Shown here: positions 37,571-45,962 of the stretch, one piece after another
How positions within the stretch are numbered: the first letter of the stretch is position 1
Layout: each line of letters opens with the position of its first letter
NCBI RefSeq assembly: GCF_900100345.1
Contig: NZ_FMTT01000004.1
Span: forward strand, 1 to 64,000
DNA length: 64,000 nucleotides
Reading direction: 5' to 3'
Origin: Paenibacillus tianmuensis
GTDB lineage: Bacteria; Bacillota; Bacilli; Paenibacillales; NBRC-103111
Notes under the pieces: generated by a model
Seen by the model: only the letters and a program-made list of their open reading frames with translations
Told to the model about the DNA's origin: nothing
Database searches by the model: none
Translations under genes and position numbers: made by a program

Positions 37571-39013
37571 TTATTTCTTCTCTTCGTCCCGATGCGTTTC
37601 GAGCAGCGATGCGCCCGCGATGCCCGGATTCGTCATTTCGTACGGGTCCAAAATCAAGTTCAGCTCGTCTTCGCGCAGCACATCGTACAAGAGGCAGAGT
37701 TCGCGGACCGAGCGGCCGGTTTCGATCGCCTCGCGGGCGATTCTCGCCACCGGCTCGTAGCCCAGATGCGGGTTCAGCGCGGTAATGACGCCGACGCTCC
37801 GCTCCACGTACTCTTTGCAGTGGTCGATATTCGCTTGGATGCCGTCGAGGCAGTATGTTTTGAACACCTTGAACACCTGGCTCATCATGCTGAGCGATTG
37901 CAGCAGGTTAAACACCAGAACCGGCTCCATGACGTTCAGCTCAAGCTGCCCCGCTTCGGAAGCCAAGCAGATGGTATGGTCGTTGCCGATCACCTGGAAT
38001 GCAACCTGGTTGACGACCTCGCACATGACCGGGTTCACTTTGCCTGGCATGATCGAGGAGCCCGGCTGACGCGCTGGCAGACTGATCTCGGACAAGCCGG
38101 TACGCGGTCCCGAAGCCATCAGCCGCAGGTCGTTCGCCACCTTCGACATGTTGATCATGCACACCTTCAATGCCGCAGACACTTCGGTATAGGCGTCGGT
38201 GTTCTGCGTCGCATCGACGAGGTGCTCCGCGCTGACCAGCGGGAAGCCGCTCAATTCAGCCAGCAGCTCCGCCACGCGCTTTATGTAGCGCGGGTCGGCG
38301 TTCAAGCCGGTGCCGACAGCCGTCGCGCCCATATTGATCTCGTACAAGTGCTGACGCGTCTGGGTAATCCGCTTGATATCTCTCGCAAGTACCCGGCGGT
38401 AAGCTTCAAACTCCTGGCCGAGACGGATCGGCACGCCGTCCTGCAAATGCGTCCGGCCCATTTTGATAACGCTATCGAATTCCTTCGCTTTAGCCTCAAA
38501 GCCTTCATGCAGCTCGTTCATCACCTCAAGCAGCTGATCGAGCAGCGTCAGAACGGCAATATGAATCGCCGTCGGGAAAGCGTCGTTCGTCGACTGCGCC
38601 ATGTTCACATGGGTATTGGGACTAAGCGTAAAGTAGTTGCCCTTCTCGCCCCCGAGCAGCTCGATGCCTCGGTTGGCAATGACTTCGTTCGTGTTCATGT
38701 TGATCGACGTGCCCGCCCCGCCTTGAATCGGATCTACGATAAATTGATCGTGCCATTGTCCGGCGATGATTTCCTCGGCCGCCTGAACGATGACCTTCCC
38801 GAGGTTCGGATTCAGCTGTCCGATCTCCATATTGGCGATAGCCGCCGCTTTTTTGACCGTCGCCATGGCGATAATCAGCTCTTTATGAATCCGGTATCCG
38901 GTAATCGGAAAGTTTTCCACGGCCCGCATCGTCTGAACTCCATAGTAAGCATGGACCGGTACTTCCTTCGTGCCCAAAAAGTCTTTTTCCACCCGATATT
39001 GCGCGCTGGTCAT
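37571..39013 (-). CDS. aspA: aspartate ammonia-lyase
   Basis: This 480-residue enzyme of the fumarase/aspartase superfamily converts aspartate to fumarate and ammonia. The signature loop GSSIMPGKVNPV is exact, and MGRTHLQDGVPIRLGQEF and STNDAFPT are typical of AspA. Fumarase C is the main alternative; the ELxx-type N-terminus RVEKDFLGTKEVPVHAYYGV favours aspartase. The ATG at 39013 has AAGGGGAG 7 nt upstream; the longer frame adds 12 residues without support. Confidence 0.92.
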   Translation of the reverse strand: MTSAQYRVEKDFLGTKEVPVHAYYGVQTMRAVENFPITGYRIHKELIIAMATVKKAAAIANMEIGQLNPNLGKVIVQAAEEIIAGQWHDQFIVDPIQGGAGTSINMNTNEVIANRGIELLGGEKGNYFTLSPNTHVNMAQSTNDAFPTAIHIAVLTLLDQLLEVMNELHEGFEAKAKEFDSVIKMGRTHLQDGVPIRLGQEFEAYRRVLARDIKRITQTRQHLYEINMGATAVGTGLNADPRYIKRVAELLAELSGFPLVSAEHLVDATQNTDAYTEVSAALKVCMINMSKVANDLRLMASGPRTGLSEISLPARQPGSSIMPGKVNPVMCEVVNQVAFQVIGNDHTICLASEAGQLELNVMEPVLVFNLLQSLSMMSQVFKVFKTYCLDGIQANIDHCKEYVERSVGVITALNPHLGYEPVARIAREAIETGRSVRELCLLYDVLREDELNLILDPYEMTNPGIAGASLLETHRDEEKK

Positions 39014-39157
39014 GACCTGTCTCCCCTTTATGGCTGCGATAAGTTGCAACGGGATGAACTTACAAGCAGTGTCATCTCCATACGTTATTGTATCTCAATT
39101 TACCAATGGTTGAAAGGGCTTGACATCGAAAAATAAAACGTTTCCATGCTTGTCCCG

Positions 39158-40123
39158 TCAACTTCCGCGAATCAGTTGGTCCAGTTCCTCCCGGGACGGC
39201 AGAGCGGGAATGGCTCCCTTGCGGGTCGTCGTAAGCGCGCCGGCCGCATTGCCCGAGCGGCACACCTCGTCAAGCTCCGCCTCCGTCAGCTCGTCCGGAC
39301 GCTTCCCGGATTCCATCAACCGGAACAATGCGCCCGAGAAGAACGCGTCGCCCGCGCCGGTCGTATCAACGGCATTTACCGCGAAGCCCGGCACCCGGCC
39401 CGTCCGCTCACCCTGACGATAAAAACTGCCGTCCGGCCCAAGCGTTACGAAGATCAGCGGAGTGCCGTACTGCTCCTGGAGCTGCCGGGTACCCGCCTCC
39501 AAGTCCCGCTCGCCGGTCAGAAAATGCAGTTCCTCCTCGGAGAGCTTCAGGACGTCGCTGTAAATCAGGCCTTCCAGAATGAGCCGCTTGGCACGGTCCA
39601 AATCCGGCCACAAGAGCGGTCGAAGATTCGGATCGAAGGAGACGAGCTTGCCTTCCCGGCGGGCAAAGGCAGCTGCTTGGAGCGTCGCCGAAGCCGAAGG
39701 CTCGTGCGTCATCGAGACGGAGCCGAAATGAAACAAGGCGGCTTCCCCGATCCGCTTCCAGTCGATCTCCGACTCCTGCAGGAGCATGTCCGCCCCAGGA
39801 TTACGGTAAAAGCTAAACGAACGGTCTCCACTGGCATCAAGGCTGACAAAAGCCAGCGTCGTACCGGCTTCTGAGGTAAATACCATGCCACCCGTATCCA
39901 CCCCGTGCTTCTCCAGCTCCCCCGTCAAAAAACGGCCGAACGCATCCTCGCCGACTTTGCCGATAAACGCCGTCCGTTTGCCAAGCTTGGTCAGCCCTGC
40001 CATCACATTGGCCGGCGCGCCGCCGGGATTTTGCTCGTACCGCGGCAGCCCCTGCCCGGACACGCCCGCTGGCGTAAAATCGATCAGCAGCTCTCCGATG
40101 GCGACGGCATCCAGTTTATTCAT
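39158..40123 (-). CDS. fructokinase, PfkB family
   Basis: This 321-residue ribokinase-fold enzyme phosphorylates fructose at C6 in related proteins. N-terminal AIGELLIDFTP, substrate loop NPGGAPANVMAGLTKLG, and the C-terminal catalytic motif NAVDTTGAGDAFFSGALF with the base Asp are present. The start at 40123 lies 6 nt after GGAGG; an in-frame ATG 6 nt earlier directly abuts that site. It stands alone between aspA and the ABC exporter locus. Confidence 0.88.
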   Translation of the reverse strand: MNKLDAVAIGELLIDFTPAGVSGQGLPRYEQNPGGAPANVMAGLTKLGKRTAFIGKVGEDAFGRFLTGELEKHGVDTGGMVFTSEAGTTLAFVSLDASGDRSFSFYRNPGADMLLQESEIDWKRIGEAALFHFGSVSMTHEPSASATLQAAAFARREGKLVSFDPNLRPLLWPDLDRAKRLILEGLIYSDVLKLSEEELHFLTGERDLEAGTRQLQEQYGTPLIFVTLGPDGSFYRQGERTGRVPGFAVNAVDTTGAGDAFFSGALFRLMESGKRPDELTEAELDEVCRSGNAAGALTTTRKGAIPALPSREELDQLIRGS

Positions 40124-40383
40124 GTCCATCCTCCGTCCGTTTTATCAAATTCCGATCGGTTCACGTTGTCGGCGCTTGCAGCCTCTCGGATCAAAGCATT
40201 CCGGCTCCGCAGACGTTTCAGGCAACGTTCCATTCTATTGTAGTCGCAGGGAAATCAAGCCGTCAACGAACCCTGCCAACTTCAATGTAATTCAGGACGG
40301 TTGGAAACTCAAGTCTCCGCTTGGATTCGATCTTGTCTTTTTTCGAGCCCTTTGTCCCAAATCGATTATAATTGTTTTTCCCG

Positions 40384-40413
40384 TTGACAGTACAAGCCGC
40401 CCAATGGTACAGT
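40384..40413 (+). promoter_or_regulatory. strong sigma-A promoter of the leader/ABC exporter locus
   Basis: A perfect TTGACA (40384-40389), an 18-nt spacer and TACAGT (40408-40413). Transcription would start near 40420 and run through the short leader frame and two terminators before the ABC transporter genes. Confidence 0.75.
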
Positions 40414-40453
40414 GACATTTGTAGATTATTCCCAAAGAAAGGATGGCTGCCAT

Positions 40454-40540
40454 ATGATGCTCGCTGGAGACGAAAAATTTCGCGTACATCTTCTGGACAA
40501 CCGGATTGTTCGGTGCAGCCACTCCGCGCTGGAATCGTAA
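40454..40540 (+). CDS. 28-residue leader peptide upstream of the ABC exporter (BmrB-like role proposed)
   Basis: The frame begins MMLAGDEKFRVHLLDNRIV and ends HSALES. AAAGGATGG lies 10 nt before the first of two adjacent ATGs. It is on a short transcript between a consensus promoter and an intrinsic terminator 40 nt after its stop. In B. subtilis the leader peptide BmrB sits at the same place before bmrC-bmrD and controls attenuation in response to ribosome-targeting antibiotics. I infer an equivalent role from position and architecture, not from sequence similarity. CGTAAC at the stop codon can pair with GTTACG in the terminator stem. Confidence 0.65.
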   Translation: MMLAGDEKFRVHLLDNRIVRCSHSALES

Positions 40541-40579
40541 CGGCTCGTTCGCCGTTCTGCGAATTTCTTCCGTACACGC

Positions 40580-40619
40580 GGCGCATGGTTACGCACTCTC
40601 GTAATCGTGCGCCTTTTTT
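40580..40619 (+). terminator. first attenuator terminator of the ABC exporter locus
   Basis: GGCGCA-T-GGTTACG (40580-40593) pairs with CGTAATC-G-TGCGCC (40600-40613) around a 6-nt loop, followed by six T residues. It lies 40 nt after the leader peptide stop and 175 nt before the ABC gene. Confidence 0.9.
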
Positions 40620-40695
40620 ATCGGTCCGCAGCAGTTAATAACCCGCGTAAGGTGTTTGTTGCGAACAGATAAGCATCCCTTGGATACGGATGTAT

Positions 40696-40731
40696 TAAGG
40701 CATATCGCTTACGAGCGGCATGCCTTTTTTG
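40696..40731 (+). terminator. second terminator before the ABC exporter genes
   Basis: AGGCAT (from 40698) pairs with ATGCCT, with an inner CGCT/AGCG pairing, followed by six T residues. It lies 64 nt before the transporter ATG and on the same strand, so both terminators must be passed for transporter expression from the upstream promoter. Confidence 0.85.
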
Positions 40732-40794
40732 GCGTCGGTTTCCAAACGCCGCCGCATAACCATTCTTTATAGAACAGGAAAGGAGTACATTCAC

Positions 40795-42540
40795 ATGTTT
40801 ATCGTATTAAAAAAGCTGCGCTGGTTTTTCGCCATGCACTGGAAACGATACACTTCCGCGATCCTGCTGCTGCTATTCGCCGGGATTCTGGAGGTTATTC
40901 CCCCGAAGCTGATCGGTTATTCCATCGACGGCATTCATCAAGGGACGCTGACCGGTGCGCAGCTTTATCAGGTGCTTGGCTTTTGGGCCGCAGTAGGTCT
41001 GTTGTGTTACGTGCTTACTTACGTTTGGATGTATCAGCTGTACGGCGGCGCCTTCATGCTGGAGCGTCTGCTCCGCTCGCGTCTGATGCGTCACTTCGCC
41101 AAGATGACGCCGACGTTCTACGAACGCAACCGGACGGGCGATTTGATGGCCCGGGCAACGAACGATCTGAATGCCGTCTCGGCGACCGCAGGCTTCGGGG
41201 TACTGACTCTGATCGACTCCAGCCTGTACATGCTGACGATCTTAATCATGATGGCGGTGTCTATTAGTTGGAAACTGACGCTCGCTTCTCTGCTGCCGCT
41301 GCCGCTCATGGCGCTGCTGATGAGCAGGTTCGGCAAGCGGATCCACGAGCGCTTCATAAGCGCGCAAGACGCGTTCGGCCAGTTGAACGACCAGGTGCTG
41401 GAGACGATCGGCGGCGTTCGGGTCATCCGCGCCTTCGTGCAGGAGAAGGCCAGCGAGGAACGGTTCCACCGCATCTCGGACGACGTGTTCCGGAAAAATA
41501 TCGCCGTCGCCCGCGTCGATGCGCTGTTCGATCCGACGGTGAAAATTTTGGTCGGCATCAGCTATTTGATCGGTTTGTGCTACGGCGCTTATCTGGTGTT
41601 CCACAACGAAATTACGCTCGGGGAGCTGGTTTCGTTCAACGTCTTCCTCGGCATGCTGATTTGGCCGATGTTCGCGATCGGCGAGCTCATCAACCTCATG
41701 CAGCGGGGCAACGCTTCGCTGGATCGGGTCAACGAAACGCTCGCGTACGAGCCGGATGTGGAAGACCCGGCGAATCCCGTCCCGGTCGACGTGCCGGAAA
41801 GCATCGTATTCGACCGCGTGACGTTCCGCTATCCTTCTTCTCCTGGCGATAATCTCGTGGATATTTCGTTCAAGCTGGAGCGCGGTCAGACGCTCGGAAT
41901 CGTGGGCCGGACGGGAAGCGGTAAAACGACGCTGCTCAAGCAGCTTCTGCGCGAATACCCTTCCGGCCAGGGAACGGTCCGGCTGTCCGGCGTGCCGGCT
42001 GACCGGATCGATCCCGATACGCTTCAAGGCTGGATCGGCTATGTGCCGCAGCAGCCGATCTTGTTCTCGCGGTCGATCCGCGAAAATGTTACGTTCGGCC
42101 GCAGCCATGCGAACGAAACGGAAGTGCAGCGGGCGCTGGAGCTCGCCTCGTTCGCCAAGGACGTGCACTTCCTGCCCGAAGGTCTGGAAACGCTGGTCGG
42201 CGAAAAGGGCGTCGCTTTATCCGGCGGTCAAAAACAGCGCGTGTCCATCGCCCGCGCCTTGATCGTCGATCCCGAAATTCTCATGCTCGACGATGCGCTA
42301 TCGGCTGTCGACGCCAAGACGGAAGCGGAAATCATCACGGGGATTCGCCAGGAACGCGCAGGCAAGACGACGCTGATCGTCACTCACCGGCTGTCGGCCG
42401 TCCAGCATGCCGACTGGATCGTCGTGCTGGATGAAGGGCGGATCGCGGAAGAAGGCACCCACGAAGAGCTGCTTCAGGCCGGAGACTGGTACAAGGAGCA
42501 GTACGACCGCCAGCAGCTCGAAGCGAATATCGGGGCGTAG
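40795..42540 (+). CDS. heterodimeric ABC exporter half, BmrC (YheI)-like
   Basis: This 581-residue half-transporter has six N-terminal helices and a nucleotide-binding domain: Walker A GRTGSGKTTLLKQLL (about 371-385), signature ALSGGQKQR, Walker B ILMLDDALSAVD and H-loop VTHRLSA. The residue after the Walker B Asp is Asp instead of the catalytic Glu, which marks the degenerate-site subunit of a heterodimeric exporter, as in BmrC, TM287 and LmrC. It is the first gene of a pair. AAAGGAG precedes the ATG; the longer frame would start inside the second terminator. Confidence 0.9.
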   Translation: MFIVLKKLRWFFAMHWKRYTSAILLLLFAGILEVIPPKLIGYSIDGIHQGTLTGAQLYQVLGFWAAVGLLCYVLTYVWMYQLYGGAFMLERLLRSRLMRHFAKMTPTFYERNRTGDLMARATNDLNAVSATAGFGVLTLIDSSLYMLTILIMMAVSISWKLTLASLLPLPLMALLMSRFGKRIHERFISAQDAFGQLNDQVLETIGGVRVIRAFVQEKASEERFHRISDDVFRKNIAVARVDALFDPTVKILVGISYLIGLCYGAYLVFHNEITLGELVSFNVFLGMLIWPMFAIGELINLMQRGNASLDRVNETLAYEPDVEDPANPVPVDVPESIVFDRVTFRYPSSPGDNLVDISFKLERGQTLGIVGRTGSGKTTLLKQLLREYPSGQGTVRLSGVPADRIDPDTLQGWIGYVPQQPILFSRSIRENVTFGRSHANETEVQRALELASFAKDVHFLPEGLETLVGEKGVALSGGQKQRVSIARALIVDPEILMLDDALSAVDAKTEAEIITGIRQERAGKTTLIVTHRLSAVQHADWIVVLDEGRIAEEGTHEELLQAGDWYKEQYDRQQLEANIGA

Positions 42541-42562
42541 ATCCCCGTTCAAAATAAGCGAA

Positions 42563-42598
42563 GCGGACGAAATCGCTCCGGAATAGCGATCCGTCCGC
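42563..42598 (+). other. intercistronic stem-loop between the two ABC genes
   Basis: GCGGACG (42563-42569) and ATCGCT pair with AGCGAT and CGTCCGC (42592-42598) in a long stem without a T-run. It is therefore not an intrinsic terminator; an mRNA stability or processing element is a reasonable reading. Confidence 0.6.
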
Positions 42599-42623
42599 AC
42601 AGCGGAAACGAAGGTGATTCCTC

Positions 42624-44690
42624 ATGAAACAAACCGGTATCCGGTTATACCGCTATGCGGCGTTGTTCAAGCGGCCGATCCTGATTGCGCTCATCCTACT
42701 GACCGCAGCTGTCTGCGCGGAGCTGGCCGGACCGCTTGTCGCCAAACAAATGATCGATCGCCATATTCTCGGCGTGGAATACCCCTGGTACGAGGCGGCC
42801 GAAGGAAGCAAAGACGCCGTCGTCTACGATGGCAAGGCGTACAAACGGCAAGACCGCTGGGCGGAAGGCGAAACAAAGGGACGCGAAGTCCGGGTGCTGC
42901 AGGTCGGGCGCGGCTACTATTTCGTCGACGGCCCGCTTCGCTTCGACGGTCAGCGCAGCGTGAAAGAGAACGAACTGACAGTGGTCGGCGATAGCGGGCA
43001 GGCCGTCTATCCGGTGCGGGAGCTGATGACGCCTCAACTTTATGCCTTTTACGAACCGGAATTTGGACGGCTCGTCGTGCTGGCGACCTGTTATTTCGGG
43101 CTGATCGTGCTAAGCGCTCTGCTTGTCTACGGGGAGAAGTACCTGCTGCAGACAACCGCCAACCGGATCATTCAGAAGATCCGCAAAGACGTGTTCGCCC
43201 AAGTCGGACGGTTGCCCGTTAACTATTTCGATAACTTGCCCGCAGGCAAAGTCGTGTCGCGTATTACGAACGATACCGAATCGATCCGCGAGCTGTACGT
43301 CAACGTACTGTCGAACTTTTTTTCCGGTATCGTCTACATGGCGGCCATTCTCGGCACGCTGTTCTTTCTCGATGCGAAGCTGGCGCTGATCGCACTTCCA
43401 CTGGTGCCGATCCTTTACGTGTGGATCGTTGTATACCGCCGTTTCGCCTCTAAATACAACCATACGATCCGTTCCAGACTCAGCGACATCAATGGAATGA
43501 TCAACGAATCGATTCAAGGGATGCCGATCATCCGGGCGTTCCGCCGGCAGAAGGAAACGCTTGAAGAGTTCGAGCAGCATAACGAGCAGTATTTTAAGTA
43601 CAAGAACAAGTTGCTCAGCTTAAATTCGATCACCTCGCATAATCTGGTGAGCGTCATCCGAAACGTTATTTTTCTGACCGTCATCTGGATGTTCGGCGGC
43701 GGCTGGCTTGGCACGCTTGTCACGGTCGGGATGCTGTACGCCTTCGTGGATTACATGAACCGGATGTTCCAGCCGATCGTCGGCATCGTGAACCAGCTCA
43801 GCAATCTGGAAACGGCCCTTGTGTCGGCGGAGCGCGTGTTCGAGCTGCTGGACGAGAAAGGTACCGAAGTAGCCGAAGGCAAACTGGAGCGCTATAAAGG
43901 AAATGTCGCCTTCGAGAACGTCTCGTTTGCCTACAAGCCCGGCGAGGACGTGCTCAAAAACATTACGTTCCGCGCCCGCTCGGGCGAGACTCTCGCGCTT
44001 GTAGGCCATACCGGCTCCGGCAAGAGCTCGATCCTGAACCTGCTGTTCCGGTTCTACGAGGTCCGGGAAGGACAAATTCTCATCGACGGCCGGGATATCC
44101 GGGACATTCCGCAGCAGTTGCTCCGCCAGCATATGGGGATCGTGCTGCAGGACCCGTTCCTGTTCACCGGAACGATCGCCTCGAACGTCAGCCTGGACGA
44201 TCCCTCCATTATTCGGGAGCAGGTGGAACGGGCGCTTCGCGATGTCGGCGCATACGAGATGTTCGCCGCAATGCCCGGAGGCATCGACGAGCCTGTCGTC
44301 GAGAAAGGCAGCACGCTTTCCGCGGGTCAGCGGCAGCTCATTTCGTTTGCCCGGGCGCTGGCATTCGACCCGGCGATTCTCATCCTGGACGAAGCTACAG
44401 CCAGCATCGACACGGAAACGGAAGCCATTATTCAAGCGGCGCTGGAGGTGCTGAAGAAGGGCCGGACCACCTTTATCATCGCGCACCGGCTGTCGACCAT
44501 CAAAGCAGCGGATCAAATCCTTGTCCTCGACCGGGGTGAAATTAAAGAAAGCGGGACACACGACGAGCTGATGCGGCTTGGGGGAAGATATTATCAAATG
44601 TACCGGCTGCAATCGGGTGAGCTGTCGGCGGAGAAAGCTTCCAAAATCAGGACCTCCGAAGGAGCTGTGTCCGGGCCGGCTATGGTATAA
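42624..44690 (+). CDS. heterodimeric ABC exporter half, BmrD (YheH)-like
   Basis: This 688-residue partner subunit has a large insertion of about 100 residues between helices 1 and 2 (about 50-140), as in YheH/BmrD-type subunits. The second helix begins near VLATCYFGLIVLSALL. The nucleotide-binding domain has Walker A GHTGSGKSSILNLLF, a variant signature LSAGQRQL, Walker B AILILDEATASID with the catalytic Glu, and H-loop AHRLST. With the preceding subunit it should form one active and one degenerate ATP site. BmrCD exports several antibiotics in B. subtilis. Confidence 0.9.
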   Translation: MKQTGIRLYRYAALFKRPILIALILLTAAVCAELAGPLVAKQMIDRHILGVEYPWYEAAEGSKDAVVYDGKAYKRQDRWAEGETKGREVRVLQVGRGYYFVDGPLRFDGQRSVKENELTVVGDSGQAVYPVRELMTPQLYAFYEPEFGRLVVLATCYFGLIVLSALLVYGEKYLLQTTANRIIQKIRKDVFAQVGRLPVNYFDNLPAGKVVSRITNDTESIRELYVNVLSNFFSGIVYMAAILGTLFFLDAKLALIALPLVPILYVWIVVYRRFASKYNHTIRSRLSDINGMINESIQGMPIIRAFRRQKETLEEFEQHNEQYFKYKNKLLSLNSITSHNLVSVIRNVIFLTVIWMFGGGWLGTLVTVGMLYAFVDYMNRMFQPIVGIVNQLSNLETALVSAERVFELLDEKGTEVAEGKLERYKGNVAFENVSFAYKPGEDVLKNITFRARSGETLALVGHTGSGKSSILNLLFRFYEVREGQILIDGRDIRDIPQQLLRQHMGIVLQDPFLFTGTIASNVSLDDPSIIREQVERALRDVGAYEMFAAMPGGIDEPVVEKGSTLSAGQRQLISFARALAFDPAILILDEATASIDTETEAIIQAALEVLKKGRTTFIIAHRLSTIKAADQILVLDRGEIKESGTHDELMRLGGRYYQMYRLQSGELSAEKASKIRTSEGAVSGPAMV

Positions 44691-44691
44691 T
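44683..44691 (+). promoter_or_regulatory. extended -10 promoter overlapping the end of the ABC pair
   Basis: TGGTATAAT is an extended -10 element (TG-n-TATAAT) that overlaps the stop codon of the second ABC gene. It lies 30 nt before the next ATG and could give that gene independent expression. No -35 is visible. Confidence 0.45.
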
Positions 44692-44720
44692 ATGGTCATC
44701 ACGCCTCAGGGAGGTACCCT

Positions 44721-45818
44721 ATGTCCGTTATCTTTATCTTTATCCTTGTTATCATCGTTGTGCTGATCATTGCCGCTACTTCCAAATCCGGAAGAACGAA
44801 CCAGCGCCGGCCGGGGCCGGTCCGCAGGACGACACTGCCTGCGCGAACGCCGGCAAAGCCGGATTACCGGAGCGAGCCGCGACCGGCCGGACTCGGACTT
44901 CAGCCCGGCGTTCCGCTGAAGCCGGCTGCAGACCGGCTGGAGCAAGTGCTGCAAGCGGAATACGGCGACCGGCTGCGGAAGCGGGTGCTCGACAAATATC
45001 CCTCCATGAGCGAGGACGAATACGAATGGAAGCTACTGGAGCTGAAACGATACTTTTTGATGACGGCCGTGATGAAAGAGGTGCCGATGTTCAGCGAAGC
45101 GGTGGACGACATCTGGCACGAGATGCTGATGTTCACCCGGGAGTACCAGCGCTTTGGAGAAACGCTGCTCGGCGCGACGATTCACCATGCGCCGCATACG
45201 GACGGCAGGCCGGACCCGGGCGGGCGCGCCTGGTTCGATTGGGTGTACGCGCACCTATTTGCGGCTACGCCGTTTACGGGGGAAATCTGGGGAAGCTTTT
45301 TCCGCTACCCGCTCGATCGACAGCGGATCGACGCGCTGAGCTCGGAGAGCGAGGCGGAGCTTGAGCAGCGGTGGTTCAATCACAAAGCGGCGGTCCAATT
45401 CCCTGAAATCGGGCAAACGGTCCGATGGTTAATCGAGCAGGCGAAGGACCAGTTGCGGCAGGCGGCGGTTAATCCGACCTACGCGGAGCGGCCTTCCGAA
45501 TCGCACGGCCCTTCCTTCATGCCGTATTTGGCCGGCGCGATGCTGTTCTATTCGGTCACGGAATGGACCAACTTCGAAGAACAGATGCAGGGGCTACTCC
45601 CGGAGGAAGAAGCCGAGGAAGAAGCCAAGCGCGAGGCGGGGCACCAATCTTCCTCCAGCGGCTGCGGCAGCGGCATCTGGTCCGATAACCGCGGCGACGA
45701 CGACGGCAGCGGCAGCGGTTCGTCTGGAAGCTGCTCGTCCTCAAGCTGCTCATCCTCAAGCTGCTCATCCTCTTCAAGCTGCTCCTCTTCGTCCAGCTGC
45801 GGTGGCGGAGGCGACTGA
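44721..45818 (+). CDS. membrane-anchored protein with a WHE/FTREY motif and Cys-Ser tail
   Basis: This 365-residue protein has one N-terminal helix (residues 3-20) and then a Pro/Arg-rich linker. The central alpha-helical domain (about 65-250) contains VDDIWHEMLMFTREYQRFG, which recalls the core motif of the glycine-rich-domain-containing (DUF1399-type) family. An acidic stretch (EEEAEEEAKREAG) precedes a low-complexity tail of Ser runs punctuated by Cys, ending CGGGGD. The function is unknown. GGGAGG lies 6 nt before the ATG. It is 30 bp after the ABC pair, so it could be co-transcribed, and also has its own extended -10. Confidence 0.75.
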   Translation: MSVIFIFILVIIVVLIIAATSKSGRTNQRRPGPVRRTTLPARTPAKPDYRSEPRPAGLGLQPGVPLKPAADRLEQVLQAEYGDRLRKRVLDKYPSMSEDEYEWKLLELKRYFLMTAVMKEVPMFSEAVDDIWHEMLMFTREYQRFGETLLGATIHHAPHTDGRPDPGGRAWFDWVYAHLFAATPFTGEIWGSFFRYPLDRQRIDALSSESEAELEQRWFNHKAAVQFPEIGQTVRWLIEQAKDQLRQAAVNPTYAERPSESHGPSFMPYLAGAMLFYSVTEWTNFEEQMQGLLPEEEAEEEAKREAGHQSSSSGCGSGIWSDNRGDDDGSGSGSSGSCSSSSCSSSSCSSSSSCSSSSSCGGGGD

Positions 45819-45847
45819 TCTATAGACAGAAAAAGCCAAGAGACAGC

Positions 45848-45886
45848 AAAAGCCAAGCGCCCTTTTTCAGGGTGGCTTGGCTTTCT
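45848..45886. terminator. intrinsic terminator after the Cys-Ser-tail protein
   Basis: AAAGCCAAGC-GCCC pairs with GGGT-GGCTTGGCTTT around a T-rich loop, followed by CTCT. It lies about 30 bp after the stop codon and ends the ABC locus. Confidence 0.7.
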
Positions 45887-45962
45887 CTACGTGTTGAAGC
45901 CGTTCGCTTAGTGGTCAACTGTTACAGAACTTACCGGTTATAATCACCGACAATTCCTATCT

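Noticed and set aside
37469-39136. A 555-codon open frame antisense to aspA
   Set aside because: It is an antisense shadow created by GC-rich codon bias; its translation is Arg/His-rich and low in sense, while aspA on the other strand has an exact family signature.
45700-45818. The repeated AGCTGCTC(A/G)TCCTC stretch as a CRISPR or mobile repeat
   Set aside because: It is in frame and encodes the Ser/Cys tail of the upstream protein; there are no spacers.
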